DNA of 47,448 nucleotides from a bacterium (GTDB taxonomy: Bacteria > Krumholzibacteriota > Krumholzibacteriia > LZORAL124-64-63): positions 1 to 47,448 of the forward strand of contig JAAEOA010000006.1 of assembly GCA_024223715.1 (NCBI GenBank), given 5' to 3'. The notes under the pieces are model-generated. The model was not told where the DNA came from. It saw nothing but the letters and a program-made list of their open reading frames with translations, and did not search any database. The translations under genes were made by a program, and so were the position numbers. Below, one piece after another: positions 26,217 through 34,181 of the stretch. Numbering within the stretch: position 1 is the first letter of the stretch; each line of letters opens with the position of its first letter.

Positions 26217-26558
26217 ATGAGCCAGAACACAGTTGTTATTATCAACAGTAACGGAATGGGTCAAACCGATGTGACTCTGTCGCATAAGCTTGTGAAGTCT
26301 TTTCTCAACATGCTTGATCTTGGAGGTAAGCTGCCCAAGGCCATTTGTTTTTATGCCGAGGGTGTAAAACTGACGGTCAATGGTTCTCCGGTTCTGGAGG
26401 AATTACAATCTCTTGAAGAAAAAGGAACTTTGCTCATTGTTTGTACGACTTGCCTGAATCATTTTGAGATTTTTGATGATTTGAAAGTTGGAACGGCGGG
26501 CAGTATGAAAGATATTGTTGATATTCAATGGGCTGCTGAAAAGTTGATTACTCTGTAG
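26217..26558 (+). CDS. yedF: YedF-like selenium-metabolism protein, DsrE-fold domain
   Basis: A 113-residue protein that closely follows the pattern of the C-terminal domain of YedF, the sulfurtransferase-like protein found in many genomes that use selenium. The order is INSNGMGQTDVTL, KLVKSFLNML, LPKAICFYAEGVKLTVNGSP, VLEELQSLEEKG, VCTTCLNHF, and VGTAGSMKDIVDI with a final AEKLITL. The N-terminal TusA-like domain of full YedF is missing. The paired cysteines in CTTC could carry sulfur or selenium. The gene is single, with a small TGGGG/CCCCA hairpin upstream (26177-26191) and a strong terminator after it. The role in selenium transfer is inferred from the family. Confidence 0.75.
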   Translation: MSQNTVVIINSNGMGQTDVTLSHKLVKSFLNMLDLGGKLPKAICFYAEGVKLTVNGSPVLEELQSLEEKGTLLIVCTTCLNHFEIFDDLKVGTAGSMKDIVDIQWAAEKLITL

Positions 26559-26591
26559 TTGAGTTTTCAGATCTCTGCCCTGAATCTTGTC

Positions 26592-26627
26592 GAGGCCCCG
26601 GATAGTTATTCCCGGGGCCTCAATTTT
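26592..26627 (+). terminator. Intrinsic terminator of the yedF-like gene
   Basis: GAGGCCCCGG pairs perfectly with CCGGGGCCTC (10 bp, loop of ten bases), followed by AATTTT. It lies 34 bases after the stop and also directly after the converging broken gene. Confidence 0.75.
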
Positions 26628-26637
26628 AAAGTGAATC

Positions 26638-26922
26638 TTAACGATACAGAGATTTAACTCCATCCCAAGCCAAAGACTCCGTCGCCACTGAGGCTTCACC
26701 ATTTATCATGAATACAGGGGCATCAAGGCTTCCTGATGATGGGTGCAGTGAAAAAAGCCCGTTATTGGAGCCTGCACAATAATCGGGTAAATAATTATTA
26801 AGGGAGCTACCTTCGGGTTTATTGGCTTCTCAAATGTAGATGGCGACGGGATCCAATTGGGCAAGAACTGTTGCAGCAGAAAAAAGTGAAAATATACAAA
26901 CTGCCAATATAAAGTTTTTCAT
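26638..26922 (-). pseudogene. Small secreted protein gene interrupted by in-frame TGA; ends KSLYR
   Basis: On the minus strand GGAGG precedes ATG 26922, which opens a signal peptide (LAVCIFSLFSAATVLAQ). Codon 31 is TGA (26830-26832). The same frame then runs a further 63 codons (EANKPEGSSLNNYLPDYCAG onwards) to AWDGVKSLYR and TAA. Strong ribosome site, signal peptide and a C-terminus shared with the protein at 16849-17760 show that this was a real gene. The TGA has no cysteine-like context, so a nonsense mutation or read error is more likely than selenocysteine. The product would be a small secreted protein of 94 residues. Confidence 0.6.
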
Positions 26923-27177
26923 TTTGAATCCTCCAAAATTGAAACCAATCAGGGGTTGTCATTCAGAGATGATATTTCAATAAAGTAATTTGAGTAAAGT
27001 TCCAAGCGCGAGTGAAGTTTTTGATGATTTCCCAGGGGGAAACTGCTGACAGCCGAAGAAATTACGAGTGAAAAAATTCTGAGTGGGCATTTTTCTTTAT
27101 CTGGAGTTGGATCTGTATTTGAAGGCATTATTGGAATTGCCTGGAATTTGGTACATTCCGCACAAAGGGGAGCAGGG

Positions 27178-27551
27178 ATGAAAATTGTATCGGAATCTTA
27201 CCTCGAAGACGTTGCAGAAGCACTAATGAGGCTGGCTGAATTAACTGGTGAAATGAAGAAGCTGAAGTGGAGGCTGGTCTGGTTCATTTTGCTTTGTTCG
27301 CCGTTGTTTTTTTCATTCTTTCTTCTGGCGACAAATCTTTTCGATGGTGTTTGACCACTACTTCATTGGTAACCGCAGGTGGTTTTGAACTGGTTTTTAA
27401 TCCGTCTGGTATTCTAATTTTCCATGATGACGATTTTCAAAGTCATTCTGAAATGGATGAATTTCGAAAGTATATTGATGAACAGGTTGCAGCCAAGGGT
27501 GGGGGAGGCCCTGGCCCCCTCTCCAATGAACCTACAATTCCAAAGACATAG
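27178..27551 (+). pseudogene. Small membrane protein, probably frameshifted at a T-run
   Basis: ATG 27178 follows GGGGAG and opens 58 codons with a helical N-terminus (SYLEDVAEALMRLAELTGEM) and one membrane helix, ending at TGA 27352-27354. A second frame (minus one) overlaps it and continues to TAG 27551 with a plausible hydrophilic tail (GGFELVFNPSGILIFHDDD, EMDEFRKYIDEQV, a glycine run). A run of seven T at about 27303-27309 lies where both frames agree on hydrophobic sequence. A one-base slip there would join them into one protein of about 123 residues. The 3' end overlaps the end of the convergent kinase gene by 20 bases. The function is unknown. Confidence 0.4.
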
Positions 27552-29448
27552 GATCCGGCTGCAAAATCTCCGGAGGTACAACCGGCAATTGAACCAGAAA
27601 CCGGGTCCATTTCCCATTCACGCTGGTAACTTTGATGTTTCCACCCAATCGAACCAGAATATCGTGCACAATGGACAGTCCCAGACCAGTTCCTTTGCCT
27701 GCCGGTTTAGTCGTATGAAAGAGATCAAAAATTTTATCCTGAACCTCGTCTTCAATACCAACTCCGTTATCTTCAACACTGATAATGATACGGTCCCCAT
27801 CAAGATGAGTCACAATGCTGACTTTGCCTTTGCGCTGGGGAACTTCTTCAGTGGCATCTAGGGCGTTCTTCAAAAGATTCACAAAAACCTGTTGCAACAG
27901 CATGGGGTCGGACCGGAAAATAGGCATATCCGGGTCGAGATTTAAATCTACCTTGGCGCCACAGCGTTTAATTTCCACAAGCAGCAATTCCACGCATTCG
28001 CTGATAAGGTCATCAAGGTTAATGGCCGCCATTCCGGTCTGGCTCTTGCGCACAAACCCAAGTAAGCTGTGAGTTATTTTGGTGCAACGGGCAACCTGAT
28101 AATGCAGGCGTTGCATCGCTTTGAAGAGAATGTCCTGAGTGTCCTGAGGCAGCAAATGGCCTTCATCGGCCAGGCTGTCTTCCACCAGACCGGCAATGGT
28201 ATCAATGACTGCCAGAGGATTATTGATTTCATGGGCCACACCCGAAGCCATTTGCCCAACCGCAGCCAGACGCTCGCTGCGAATGAGGTCGTTTTTCAAC
28301 TGCAGGCGCTGGGTTATGTCGCGGCAAAGGCAAACCACTTCCAGGGGGTTGCCTTCCGGGTCGGTAATTAAAGTAAGGCTGATGTTGCCAATGACGGTGT
28401 GCCCGTCCTTGCTATTGAACTGAGTTTCATAGCGGGTGGCATGGCCATCAAGAAGAGCTTTGTCAAAGAGGACATTGAATTTATCAGGATCGGTGCACAA
28501 ATGAGTGGCGCTTTTGCCTATAACTTCGACTGGATTGTAGCCCAGGGCTTGTTCGGCCCCTTTATTAAAACTCTTTATACGACCTTCGGGATCGGTCAGG
28601 AAAATCATGTCCCGGCTGTTGGCCAGAACTTCCTGCAGGTACTTCTGGGTCTCGTCAAGCTTGTCATCCACTTCATGGAGTTTCTGTTCGCTTTCGAACA
28701 GCTCGGTGGTGTCTTCCACCAAGCCGTAAACACCAACGGTTTTCCGATTTTCTGTTATTGGGAAAATTGTCACCTGGGCATGCATTTCCTGGCCGGGGGC
28801 TATCAGGACACCGGTGGCGCATAGGGTTGAACCGGTTTTCATGGCTTCCTGTTCAAGATCGTGCAGCCAGTCGGAATTCCCAGCGGGATAAATATCTGAA
28901 TCGGTGTGGCCTATGACCTGTTTTTCTTTAAAGCCCAGCACATGAAGAGCGTGGTTGTTCATCATCAAGTATTTGTAGTCCTGGTCTTTGACATAAATGG
29001 CCAAAGGAGCAGTCACCACGAAAAGGTTTAATTGCCGGCGTGTCTCTTTCAGCCGCCGACTGTCCAGGGAAAGGGCCCGGTTGTTTTCCACCAGGCTGAT
29101 AATGCCCTGGATCAGGTCGCCCTGTTTGGGGCCAAGAATGGGCACATCGCAGGGAAGTTTCTCACGGAGAACCTTTTGCACTTCGGGCAGATCCGAAGAT
29201 AGAATAACCATGCCGGGAACGGGCTGGTTTGGCAAATCATCAAGACTGGTAGAGTAAAAAGGGATGGCCAGCTGGTCGACCAGGTCGGCCAGATCGTCAC
29301 TTTTACCACAATCTATTACCGACTGTACATCGATACGCAAACGACGGGAACGAGCGTTGAGGCTGGCCAGCAGGTCACTCAGTTGGTCACCCTGGCCCAC
29401 TAAAGAAACCGGCAGCCGACCCTTGCTTGCAGTGCTCGGTTTGCTCAT
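27532..29448 (-). CDS. PAS-domain sensor histidine kinase (cytoplasmic)
   Basis: A 638-residue kinase without membrane helices. The N-terminal 130 residues form an alpha/beta domain of receiver-like or nucleotide-binding shape. A first PAS domain (LFVVTAPLAIYVKDQDYKYL) and a second (VLANSRDMIFLTDPEGRIKSF ... FNSKDGHTVIGNISLTLI, with a PAC motif VCLCRDITQR) follow. The phosphoacceptor box is GQMASGVAHEINNPLAVIDT. The ATPase domain has LLKNALDAT, VEDNGVGI and KGTGLGLSIV. This is an NtrB-like arrangement. The start overlaps the stop of the upstream response regulator gene, so sensor and regulator are co-translated. The signal is unknown and would be cytoplasmic. Confidence 0.93.
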   Translation of the reverse strand: MSKPSTASKGRLPVSLVGQGDQLSDLLASLNARSRRLRIDVQSVIDCGKSDDLADLVDQLAIPFYSTSLDDLPNQPVPGMVILSSDLPEVQKVLREKLPCDVPILGPKQGDLIQGIISLVENNRALSLDSRRLKETRRQLNLFVVTAPLAIYVKDQDYKYLMMNNHALHVLGFKEKQVIGHTDSDIYPAGNSDWLHDLEQEAMKTGSTLCATGVLIAPGQEMHAQVTIFPITENRKTVGVYGLVEDTTELFESEQKLHEVDDKLDETQKYLQEVLANSRDMIFLTDPEGRIKSFNKGAEQALGYNPVEVIGKSATHLCTDPDKFNVLFDKALLDGHATRYETQFNSKDGHTVIGNISLTLITDPEGNPLEVVCLCRDITQRLQLKNDLIRSERLAAVGQMASGVAHEINNPLAVIDTIAGLVEDSLADEGHLLPQDTQDILFKAMQRLHYQVARCTKITHSLLGFVRKSQTGMAAINLDDLISECVELLLVEIKRCGAKVDLNLDPDMPIFRSDPMLLQQVFVNLLKNALDATEEVPQRKGKVSIVTHLDGDRIIISVEDNGVGIEDEVQDKIFDLFHTTKPAGKGTGLGLSIVHDILVRLGGNIKVTSVNGKWTRFLVQLPVVPPEILQPDPMSLEL

Positions 29449-29942
29449 TCCTGTTCGTACTCCTGGCGCAGCTCGTCGCTTTGTTGAATCAGTTCGCGGG
29501 GGCTGGTGGTGCTCAGCATGAGGGCTTCAAGTTTTGACTCAAATTCATTTTTCATTCGGTTGGTACGCTGTTCACCCGCATCGACAATAAATTGGTGAAG
29601 TTGGTCAAACTCAAGGGGCTTCATAAGGTAACGAAAGGCTTGCAGGCGGCCCGCTTCCCAGGCAGATTCGTGGCTGCCATGACCGGTCAGCATCAGAATC
29701 TCTATAAAGGGTTGAGTCTCTCGAAGCTTTTCAATGACTTGAATGCCATCAATGTCGGGCATCTTTAAATCCACCACGGCCACGTCAAATTTTAGTTCCA
29801 GAGCCGCGCTAATGGCTTCATGACCACTCATGGCCATGGTCACATCCATGTTTCGTTTGCGCAGGCGGTGGGCAAGAAAAGTGACAAGGTCTTCTTCGTC
29901 GTCCACGAGCAGGAGGCGCAAGTTTTTGGATTCGTTGGTCAT
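29445..29942 (-). CDS. Response regulator receiver protein with helical tail, no output domain
   Basis: A 165-residue protein with a CheY-like receiver: LLLVDDEEDLVTFLAHRL, phosphoacceptor VAVVDLKMPDIDG (Asp58), MLTGHGS and YLMKPLEF. The last 40 residues form a charged helix that may be a coiled coil (RMKNEFESKLEAL ... QSDELRQEYEQE). There is no DNA-binding domain, so the output is by protein contact, perhaps in a phosphorelay with the following PAS kinase, whose start overlaps its stop by four bases. The 85 bases between this gene and the radical SAM gene hold no clear terminator. Confidence 0.9.
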   Translation of the reverse strand: MTNESKNLRLLLVDDEEDLVTFLAHRLRKRNMDVTMAMSGHEAISAALELKFDVAVVDLKMPDIDGIQVIEKLRETQPFIEILMLTGHGSHESAWEAGRLQAFRYLMKPLEFDQLHQFIVDAGEQRTNRMKNEFESKLEALMLSTTSPRELIQQSDELRQEYEQE

Positions 29943-30027
29943 GGTCTGTTCTTTCGCTGACGAATGTGAGGCTCGAATTCAGAGATGATCTACCTCTGAT
30001 GGGCGGCTGTCAAGTACAGGCCCGCAT

Positions 30028-30918
30028 TTATAATCCACGCAGGAAGTCGGGTTTCAAATCTTCACCATCGCGGCGGTCCAGAACCTGATCCAGTTGCATC
30101 AGGGCTTTCTCTTTATCAGTGGGTAAATTCAGGCTCAGGGGCAGATAATTGCTTGCGTGGTTGGAATGGAATCGACACCGGCTGAGATTGCTTTCCCTGA
30201 TAATTATTCTCAACTCTTCGAGCATGTCCCAGGGGTCGGGTAATTCGAATTGGCCATTTTCCCCTTCTTCAAAAAGTGGGGTTCCAGGAACCAGGGTGGT
30301 AGTTAGCGCTCCCACAAAAGGAGGGTCCATTTGGGTGAGGATTTCGGCCGTGGCCTGGGCGTGAGCAAGGGAGTTTTCTTTTCCGCCAATACCCAGCATG
30401 ACTATTACCGAGTGGCGAATTCCGGCATTTCTCAGAAGTTGGGCTGATTGAACTGCTTCGGCAGCTGTGGACCCTTTCTGAATTTTAAGTAGAGTTTTAT
30501 CGTGACCGGTTTCCACACCATGGTAAACAATGCCCAATCCAAGCTTTTTCAGGGTGGCCAGTTGCTCAGGACTTTTTCGGAGAATGCTGCGAGCGTCACC
30601 ATAAATGCCAATGCGTCTAACCGAGGGAATCTGTTCTTTCAACTCCCGCATTATTTTTTCCAGAAAATCCTGAGGCAGAATGAGGGCGTCACCGTCGCAG
30701 AGAAACACTCTTTGGATGGGGCGGACCTGCTGGCTGTACTGGGCTGCTTCGGCAATATCGGCGGCAATGGTCTCCCACTTTTTTATGCGGAATTTCTGAT
30801 CCGGGTGATCATACATGGCGCAATAAGTGCATTTGTTGTGGCTGCAACCGAGAGAAATTTGCAGCAGAAGGCTGTTGGCTTCCGATGGAGGGCGGAATAT
30901 TTGGCCAATGTGTTCCAT
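30028..30918 (-). CDS. Radical SAM protein with CX4CX2C cluster motif
   Basis: A 296-residue protein from ATG 30918, chosen because GGAGC lies eight bases upstream; about 57 upstream codons in frame look non-coding. The cluster motif is ISLGCSHNKCTYCAMY, so the cysteines (25, 30, 33) are spaced CX4CX2C and not the usual CX3CX2C. A small set of radical SAM proteins resembling the Elp3/MiaB-like TIM-barrel group has this GCSxNxCTxC form. Further features are FLCDGDALILPQDFL, a GIYGDARSILRK strand and GIVYHGVETGHDKTL. It has no B12 or TRAM domain. The reaction is unknown. Confidence 0.85.
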   Translation of the reverse strand: MEHIGQIFRPPSEANSLLLQISLGCSHNKCTYCAMYDHPDQKFRIKKWETIAADIAEAAQYSQQVRPIQRVFLCDGDALILPQDFLEKIMRELKEQIPSVRRIGIYGDARSILRKSPEQLATLKKLGLGIVYHGVETGHDKTLLKIQKGSTAAEAVQSAQLLRNAGIRHSVIVMLGIGGKENSLAHAQATAEILTQMDPPFVGALTTTLVPGTPLFEEGENGQFELPDPWDMLEELRIIIRESNLSRCRFHSNHASNYLPLSLNLPTDKEKALMQLDQVLDRRDGEDLKPDFLRGL

Positions 30919-31141
30919 TTTTGCAGCTCCAGGAAGGGGAATATCAGGTGAAAGGAATGATCGGGAGTCTAAAATAGCCCGCTGGGAAGCAAAAGTATGG
31001 CAATTTCGTGCCAATGGGGGATTTTTTTTAAACTTTTCCCTGAAATAGTGAAAAAATAACGGACATGCAGGTAATAATTTGTAAGTCATTGAAAACTCAG
31101 TAAGTAAATCCTTAACGGAAACAAAGGAAACCCTTACATTG

Positions 31142-31190
31142 TTGCCTTATCTAAGGAAAATATGTATATTTTAGTAAAACTTTTACTAAA
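31142..31190 (+). promoter_or_regulatory. Promoter overlapped by a 21-base palindromic operator
   Basis: TTGCCT (31142-31147) and TATATT (31165-31170) are spaced by 17 bases, a good sigma-70 type arrangement on the plus strand. The predicted start of transcription falls inside the perfect palindrome TTTAGTAAAA-C-TTTTACTAAA (31170-31190), an ideal place for a repressor. The regulator is unknown; an iron- or Fe-S-responsive one would suit the location. Confidence 0.45.
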
Positions 31191-31328
31191 GTGACCCTAA
31201 GGTGAAACCGAATACTGTACTTTACGTTATCTAGGTTGGAATCATTAGGATATTATGGCCGGGATCAACACGTCAGGATAACTTAGGGCGAGAGTTATTC
31301 ATCGACAGATCCCGGCCCCCCTTTTTTT
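31177..31328 (+). ncRNA. Candidate regulated small RNA or structured leader ending in a terminator
   Basis: The promoter above and the terminator below would give an RNA of about 150 bases without any open reading frame of note. Its 3' part folds as GGCCGGGATC with GATCCCGGCC (perfect 10-bp stem, 31257-31266 and 31308-31317). This encloses a second 8-bp stem (GGATAACT with AGTTATTC, one G-U pair). It does not match any riboswitch class I can recall. It could be an independent small RNA or an attenuator ahead of the SUF operon, which starts 125 bases later. Confidence 0.4.
31257..31328 (+). terminator. Terminator hairpin with inner stem
   Basis: A 10-bp perfect GC-rich stem with a 41-base loop holding an inner hairpin is followed by CCCC and seven T. 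It is oriented on the plus strand, although no plus-strand gene lies just upstream of it. Confidence 0.7.
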
Positions 31329-31412
31329 ATTACCTTTGTTTTTATTATTTTAGCCTTTTCCTGATTTTCCACTTGCATTTCACAAAAGAGTACCTATTTT
31401 GTCTACAATGAA

Positions 31413-31433
31413 ACTTTACCAAAAAGGTAAAGT
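31413..31433. promoter_or_regulatory. Operator-like inverted repeat before the SUF regulator gene
   Basis: ACTTTACC and GGTAAAGT form a perfect 8-bp inverted repeat around AAAAA, adjoining the -10-like TATAAA (31434-31439) and 18 bases before the regulator start. Its symmetry and site fit autoregulation by the Rrf2-type protein encoded next. Confidence 0.5.
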
Positions 31434-31451
31434 ATAAAACAAGGGTGAAAT

Positions 31452-31898
31452 ATGATACGCGTGACCAAATTAACTGACTATGGAATTGTCCTGATGACCA
31501 GGCTGGCAAAACGTGCCTACAGGGAACAGGTGACAGCTCCTGATTTGAGCAGGGACATGGGCATGCCTTTGCCCACAATTCGCAAAATTCTGAAAATTCT
31601 AACGGCCTCCCGTTTGTTGGTTTCGACAAGGGGAATTGGGGGAGGGTACCGCTTAGCCCACAATCCGGAAGATATCACTTTGTTGAATTTGGTCGAAGCC
31701 CTGGAAGGGCCCTTGAGCCTGACTGACTGTTCTTCTGGAGAACCCTGCCAATGCAAAATTGAAAACTGCGGATTGGGAAATAACTGGAAATTCATTAACC
31801 AAATAATGCAGAACACCCTGGCCAGTTACAGCCTGGCACAAATGGCCAGCTCCCTCCCTGAAATACCCCAGACCCTTGATCTGCGCGGACATCGGTAA
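31452..31898 (+). CDS. sufR: Rrf2-family Fe-S cluster regulator of the SUF operon
   Basis: A 148-residue winged-helix repressor. The DNA-binding part is [20 protein letters not shown], then [20 protein letters not shown] and [12 protein letters not shown]. The cluster-binding loop has Cys93, Cys99 and Cys106 (plus Cys101) in [17 protein letters not shown], spaced like the three cysteines that hold 2Fe-2S in IscR. It is the first gene of the SUF operon, with sufB starting 32 bases after its stop, and an inverted repeat lies in its promoter. It probably senses Fe-S status and represses its own operon. It is not related to the DeoR-type cyanobacterial SufR despite the shared name. Confidence 0.9.
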   Translation: MIRVTKLTDYGIVLMTRLAKRAYREQVTAPDLSRDMGMPLPTIRKILKILTASRLLVSTRGIGGGYRLAHNPEDITLLNLVEALEGPLSLTDCSSGEPCQCKIENCGLGNNWKFINQIMQNTLASYSLAQMASSLPEIPQTLDLRGHR

Positions 31899-31930
31899 AA
31901 TTGAAAATGGAATTCGAACCAGAGGTAAAA

Positions 31931-33379
31931 ATGAGCGAAGAAAAGAAAATGCTCGAGGATATAGCCGCCGAGCAATACAAGTGGGGCTTTGTGACGGACA
32001 TTGAATCCGATACGTTACCTCCGGGTATTAATGAAGAGGTCATTCGGTTTATATCGGCAAAAAAGAACGAGCCCGAATGGTTGCTGGAATGGCGTCTGAA
32101 GGCTTTCAATATTTGGCAGAATATGGAAGAACCCAATTGGCAGAAGGTTGACTTTCCAGCCATAGATTACCAGGCCATTAGCTATTACTCAGCCCCCAAA
32201 GGGCCCAAAGACAAGAAGGACAGTCTGGACGAAGTTGACCCGGAATTGCTGAAGACTTATGAAAAACTTGGGATTTCCCTCGCGGAACAAAAGCGCTTGG
32301 AAAATGTGGCAGTGGATGCTGTTTTTGATAGTGTTTCGGTGGCTACCACGCACCAGGAAAAATTGGCTTCCATGGGTGTTCTTTTTATGCCGCTATCCGA
32401 AGCTGTAATCAAACATCCGGATCTTGTGAAAAAGTATCTTGGCAAGGTTGTTCCTTTTACTGACAACTATTACGCAGCTTTGAACAGCGCTGTCTTCACC
32501 GATGGATCTTTTGTATTCATTCCCAAGGGCCTGAAATGTCCTATGGATTTGAGCACCTATTTCCGTATTAACGAGGCCAGCACCGGCCAGTTCGAGCGTA
32601 CTTTAATTGTCGCTGAAGATAGCAGCAGCGTGACCTATCTGGAAGGTTGCACTGCACCCCAGAGAGACGAAAACCAGCTGCATGCTGCGGTGGTTGAACT
32701 TTATTGCCACGACGATGCCACCATCAAATACAGCACGGTTCAGAACTGGTATCCCGGCGATGAAAACGGTGTGGGTGGCATTTATAACTTTGTCACCAAG
32801 CGTGGAATGTGCGCAGGGGCCCGGTCGCGTATTAGCTGGACCCAGGTGGAAACCGGGTCGTCCATTACCTGGAAGTATCCCAGTTGTGTTTTGAAGGGCG
32901 AAGGGTCAGTGGGGGAATTCTATTCCGTGGCACTGACAAATAATGCTCAGCAAGCCGATACGGGCACCAAAATGATTCATCTGGGACCCAATACACGCAG
33001 CACTATTGTCTCCAAAGGCATTAGCGCGGGCCGTGGCGACCAAACCTATCGTGGCCTGGTTCGCATGGGCAAAAAGGCATCGGGCGGACACAATTTCACT
33101 CAGTGCGATTCCATGCTTCTGGGCGACAAGTGCGGAGCCCATACTTTTCCGTATATCGAATCGGCCAACAGTACGGCCAGGGTGGAACACGAAGCCACCA
33201 CAACACGAATTGGCGATGACCAGATTTTTCTCTGCAACCAACGGGGAATCAAAACCGAAGATGCGGTCTCAATGATTGTAAATGGTTTCTGTCGGGAAGT
33301 CTTCCGGGAGTTGCCCATGGAGTTCGCCGTAGAGGCGCAAAAGTTACTGAGTGTCAGTCTTGAAGGCAGTGTGGGTTAA
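31931..33379 (+). CDS. sufB: SufB, Fe-S cluster scaffold subunit
   Basis: A 482-residue SufB from ATG 31931, chosen because AGAGG lies five bases upstream and SufB proteins usually begin near this point; upstream in-frame TTG and ATG codons exist. The N-terminal [17 protein letters not shown], the central [16 protein letters not shown] and [20 protein letters not shown], and the C-terminal [20 protein letters not shown] and [19 protein letters not shown] are all characteristic. SufB forms the SufBC2D complex that assembles Fe-S clusters in the cytoplasm. The candidate cluster cysteine near the GCTAPQ motif is present. It is the second gene of the operon. Confidence 0.95.
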   Translation: MSEEKKMLEDIAAEQYKWGFVTDIESDTLPPGINEEVIRFISAKKNEPEWLLEWRLKAFNIWQNMEEPNWQKVDFPAIDYQAISYYSAPKGPKDKKDSLDEVDPELLKTYEKLGISLAEQKRLENVAVDAVFDSVSVATTHQEKLASMGVLFMPLSEAVIKHPDLVKKYLGKVVPFTDNYYAALNSAVFTDGSFVFIPKGLKCPMDLSTYFRINEASTGQFERTLIVAEDSSSVTYLEGCTAPQRDENQLHAAVVELYCHDDATIKYSTVQNWYPGDENGVGGIYNFVTKRGMCAGARSRISWTQVETGSSITWKYPSCVLKGEGSVGEFYSVALTNNAQQADTGTKMIHLGPNTRSTIVSKGISAGRGDQTYRGLVRMGKKASGGHNFTQCDSMLLGDKCGAHTFPYIESANSTARVEHEATTTRIGDDQIFLCNQRGIKTEDAVSMIVNGFCREVFRELPMEFAVEAQKLLSVSLEGSVG

Positions 33380-33428
33380 TCGACCCCGGTTTGCTGGAAT
33401 CAGATAATACCAAGGAGAAAACGAACAG

Positions 33429-34181
33429 ATGCTGAAAATCAGAAACCTGAAAGCCAACATAAACGGCAAGGAAATCCTCAAGGGTATAGACCTGGATATT
33501 CCGGCTGGGGAAGTGCATGCCATCATGGGCCCCAACGGCTCGGGAAAAAGCACTCTTTCGCAAGTTTTGGCTGGTAATGAAAACTACGAAGTTACCGGTG
33601 GTTCGGTCACCTATATGGGGCAGGAATTGCTGAGTATGAATACCGAAGAACGGGCGCTCAATGGCCTGTTTCTGGCATTCCAGTATCCAGTGGAAATTCC
33701 GGGAATCAGCAATGAAGAATTTTTGCGTGCAGCGGTTAACGCTGGCCGAAAACACCGTGGTGAACCCGAGTTGGATGCTTTCGATTTTTCCGCAGTAGCA
33801 CATCAGAAAATGAAAATAATGGAATTAAAAAGTGACTTGCTGGGACGCTCTCTGAATGTTGGTTTTTCCGGTGGAGAAAAGAAACGCAACGAGTGTTTTC
33901 AGATGGCCATGCTGGAACCCAAATTGAGCATCCTTGATGAAACCGATTCCGGTTTGGATATCGATGCTTTGCGTGTGGTCAGCCAGGGCGTGAACAGTCT
34001 TCGGGATGCTGAACGCAGCTTTCTGGTCATCACTCATTATCAGCGACTTCTGGAGTACATAGTACCGGATCGGGTTCATGTTCTGGCTGAAGGTCGCATT
34101 ATAAAATCAGGTGGTAAAGAGTTGGCTTTGGAATTGGAAGAAAAAGGCTATTCCTGGGTCAGTACGGAGGCTTCATTGTAA
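33429..34181 (+). CDS. sufC: SufC, ATPase of the SUF complex
   Basis: A 250-residue ABC-type ATPase. The Walker A is GPNGSGKSTLSQVL, the Q-loop is LAFQYPVEIPG, the signature is VGFSGGEKKRNECFQM and the Walker B is LSILDETDSGLDIDAL. The switch histidine is in VITHYQRLLEYI. The RNE after the signature is typical of SufC. ATP binding drives the SufBCD rearrangement during cluster assembly. It has AAGGAG before the start, and its stop overlaps the sufD start (TAATG). Confidence 0.96.
   Translation: MLKIRNLKANINGKEILKGIDLDIPAGEVHAIMGPNGSGKSTLSQVLAGNENYEVTGGSVTYMGQELLSMNTEERALNGLFLAFQYPVEIPGISNEEFLRAAVNAGRKHRGEPELDAFDFSAVAHQKMKIMELKSDLLGRSLNVGFSGGEKKRNECFQMAMLEPKLSILDETDSGLDIDALRVVSQGVNSLRDAERSFLVITHYQRLLEYIVPDRVHVLAEGRIIKSGGKELALELEEKGYSWVSTEASL

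Noticed and set aside
26830-26832. Second selenocysteine codon
   Set aside because: There is no cysteine-like context, and only a weak 4-bp stem follows.
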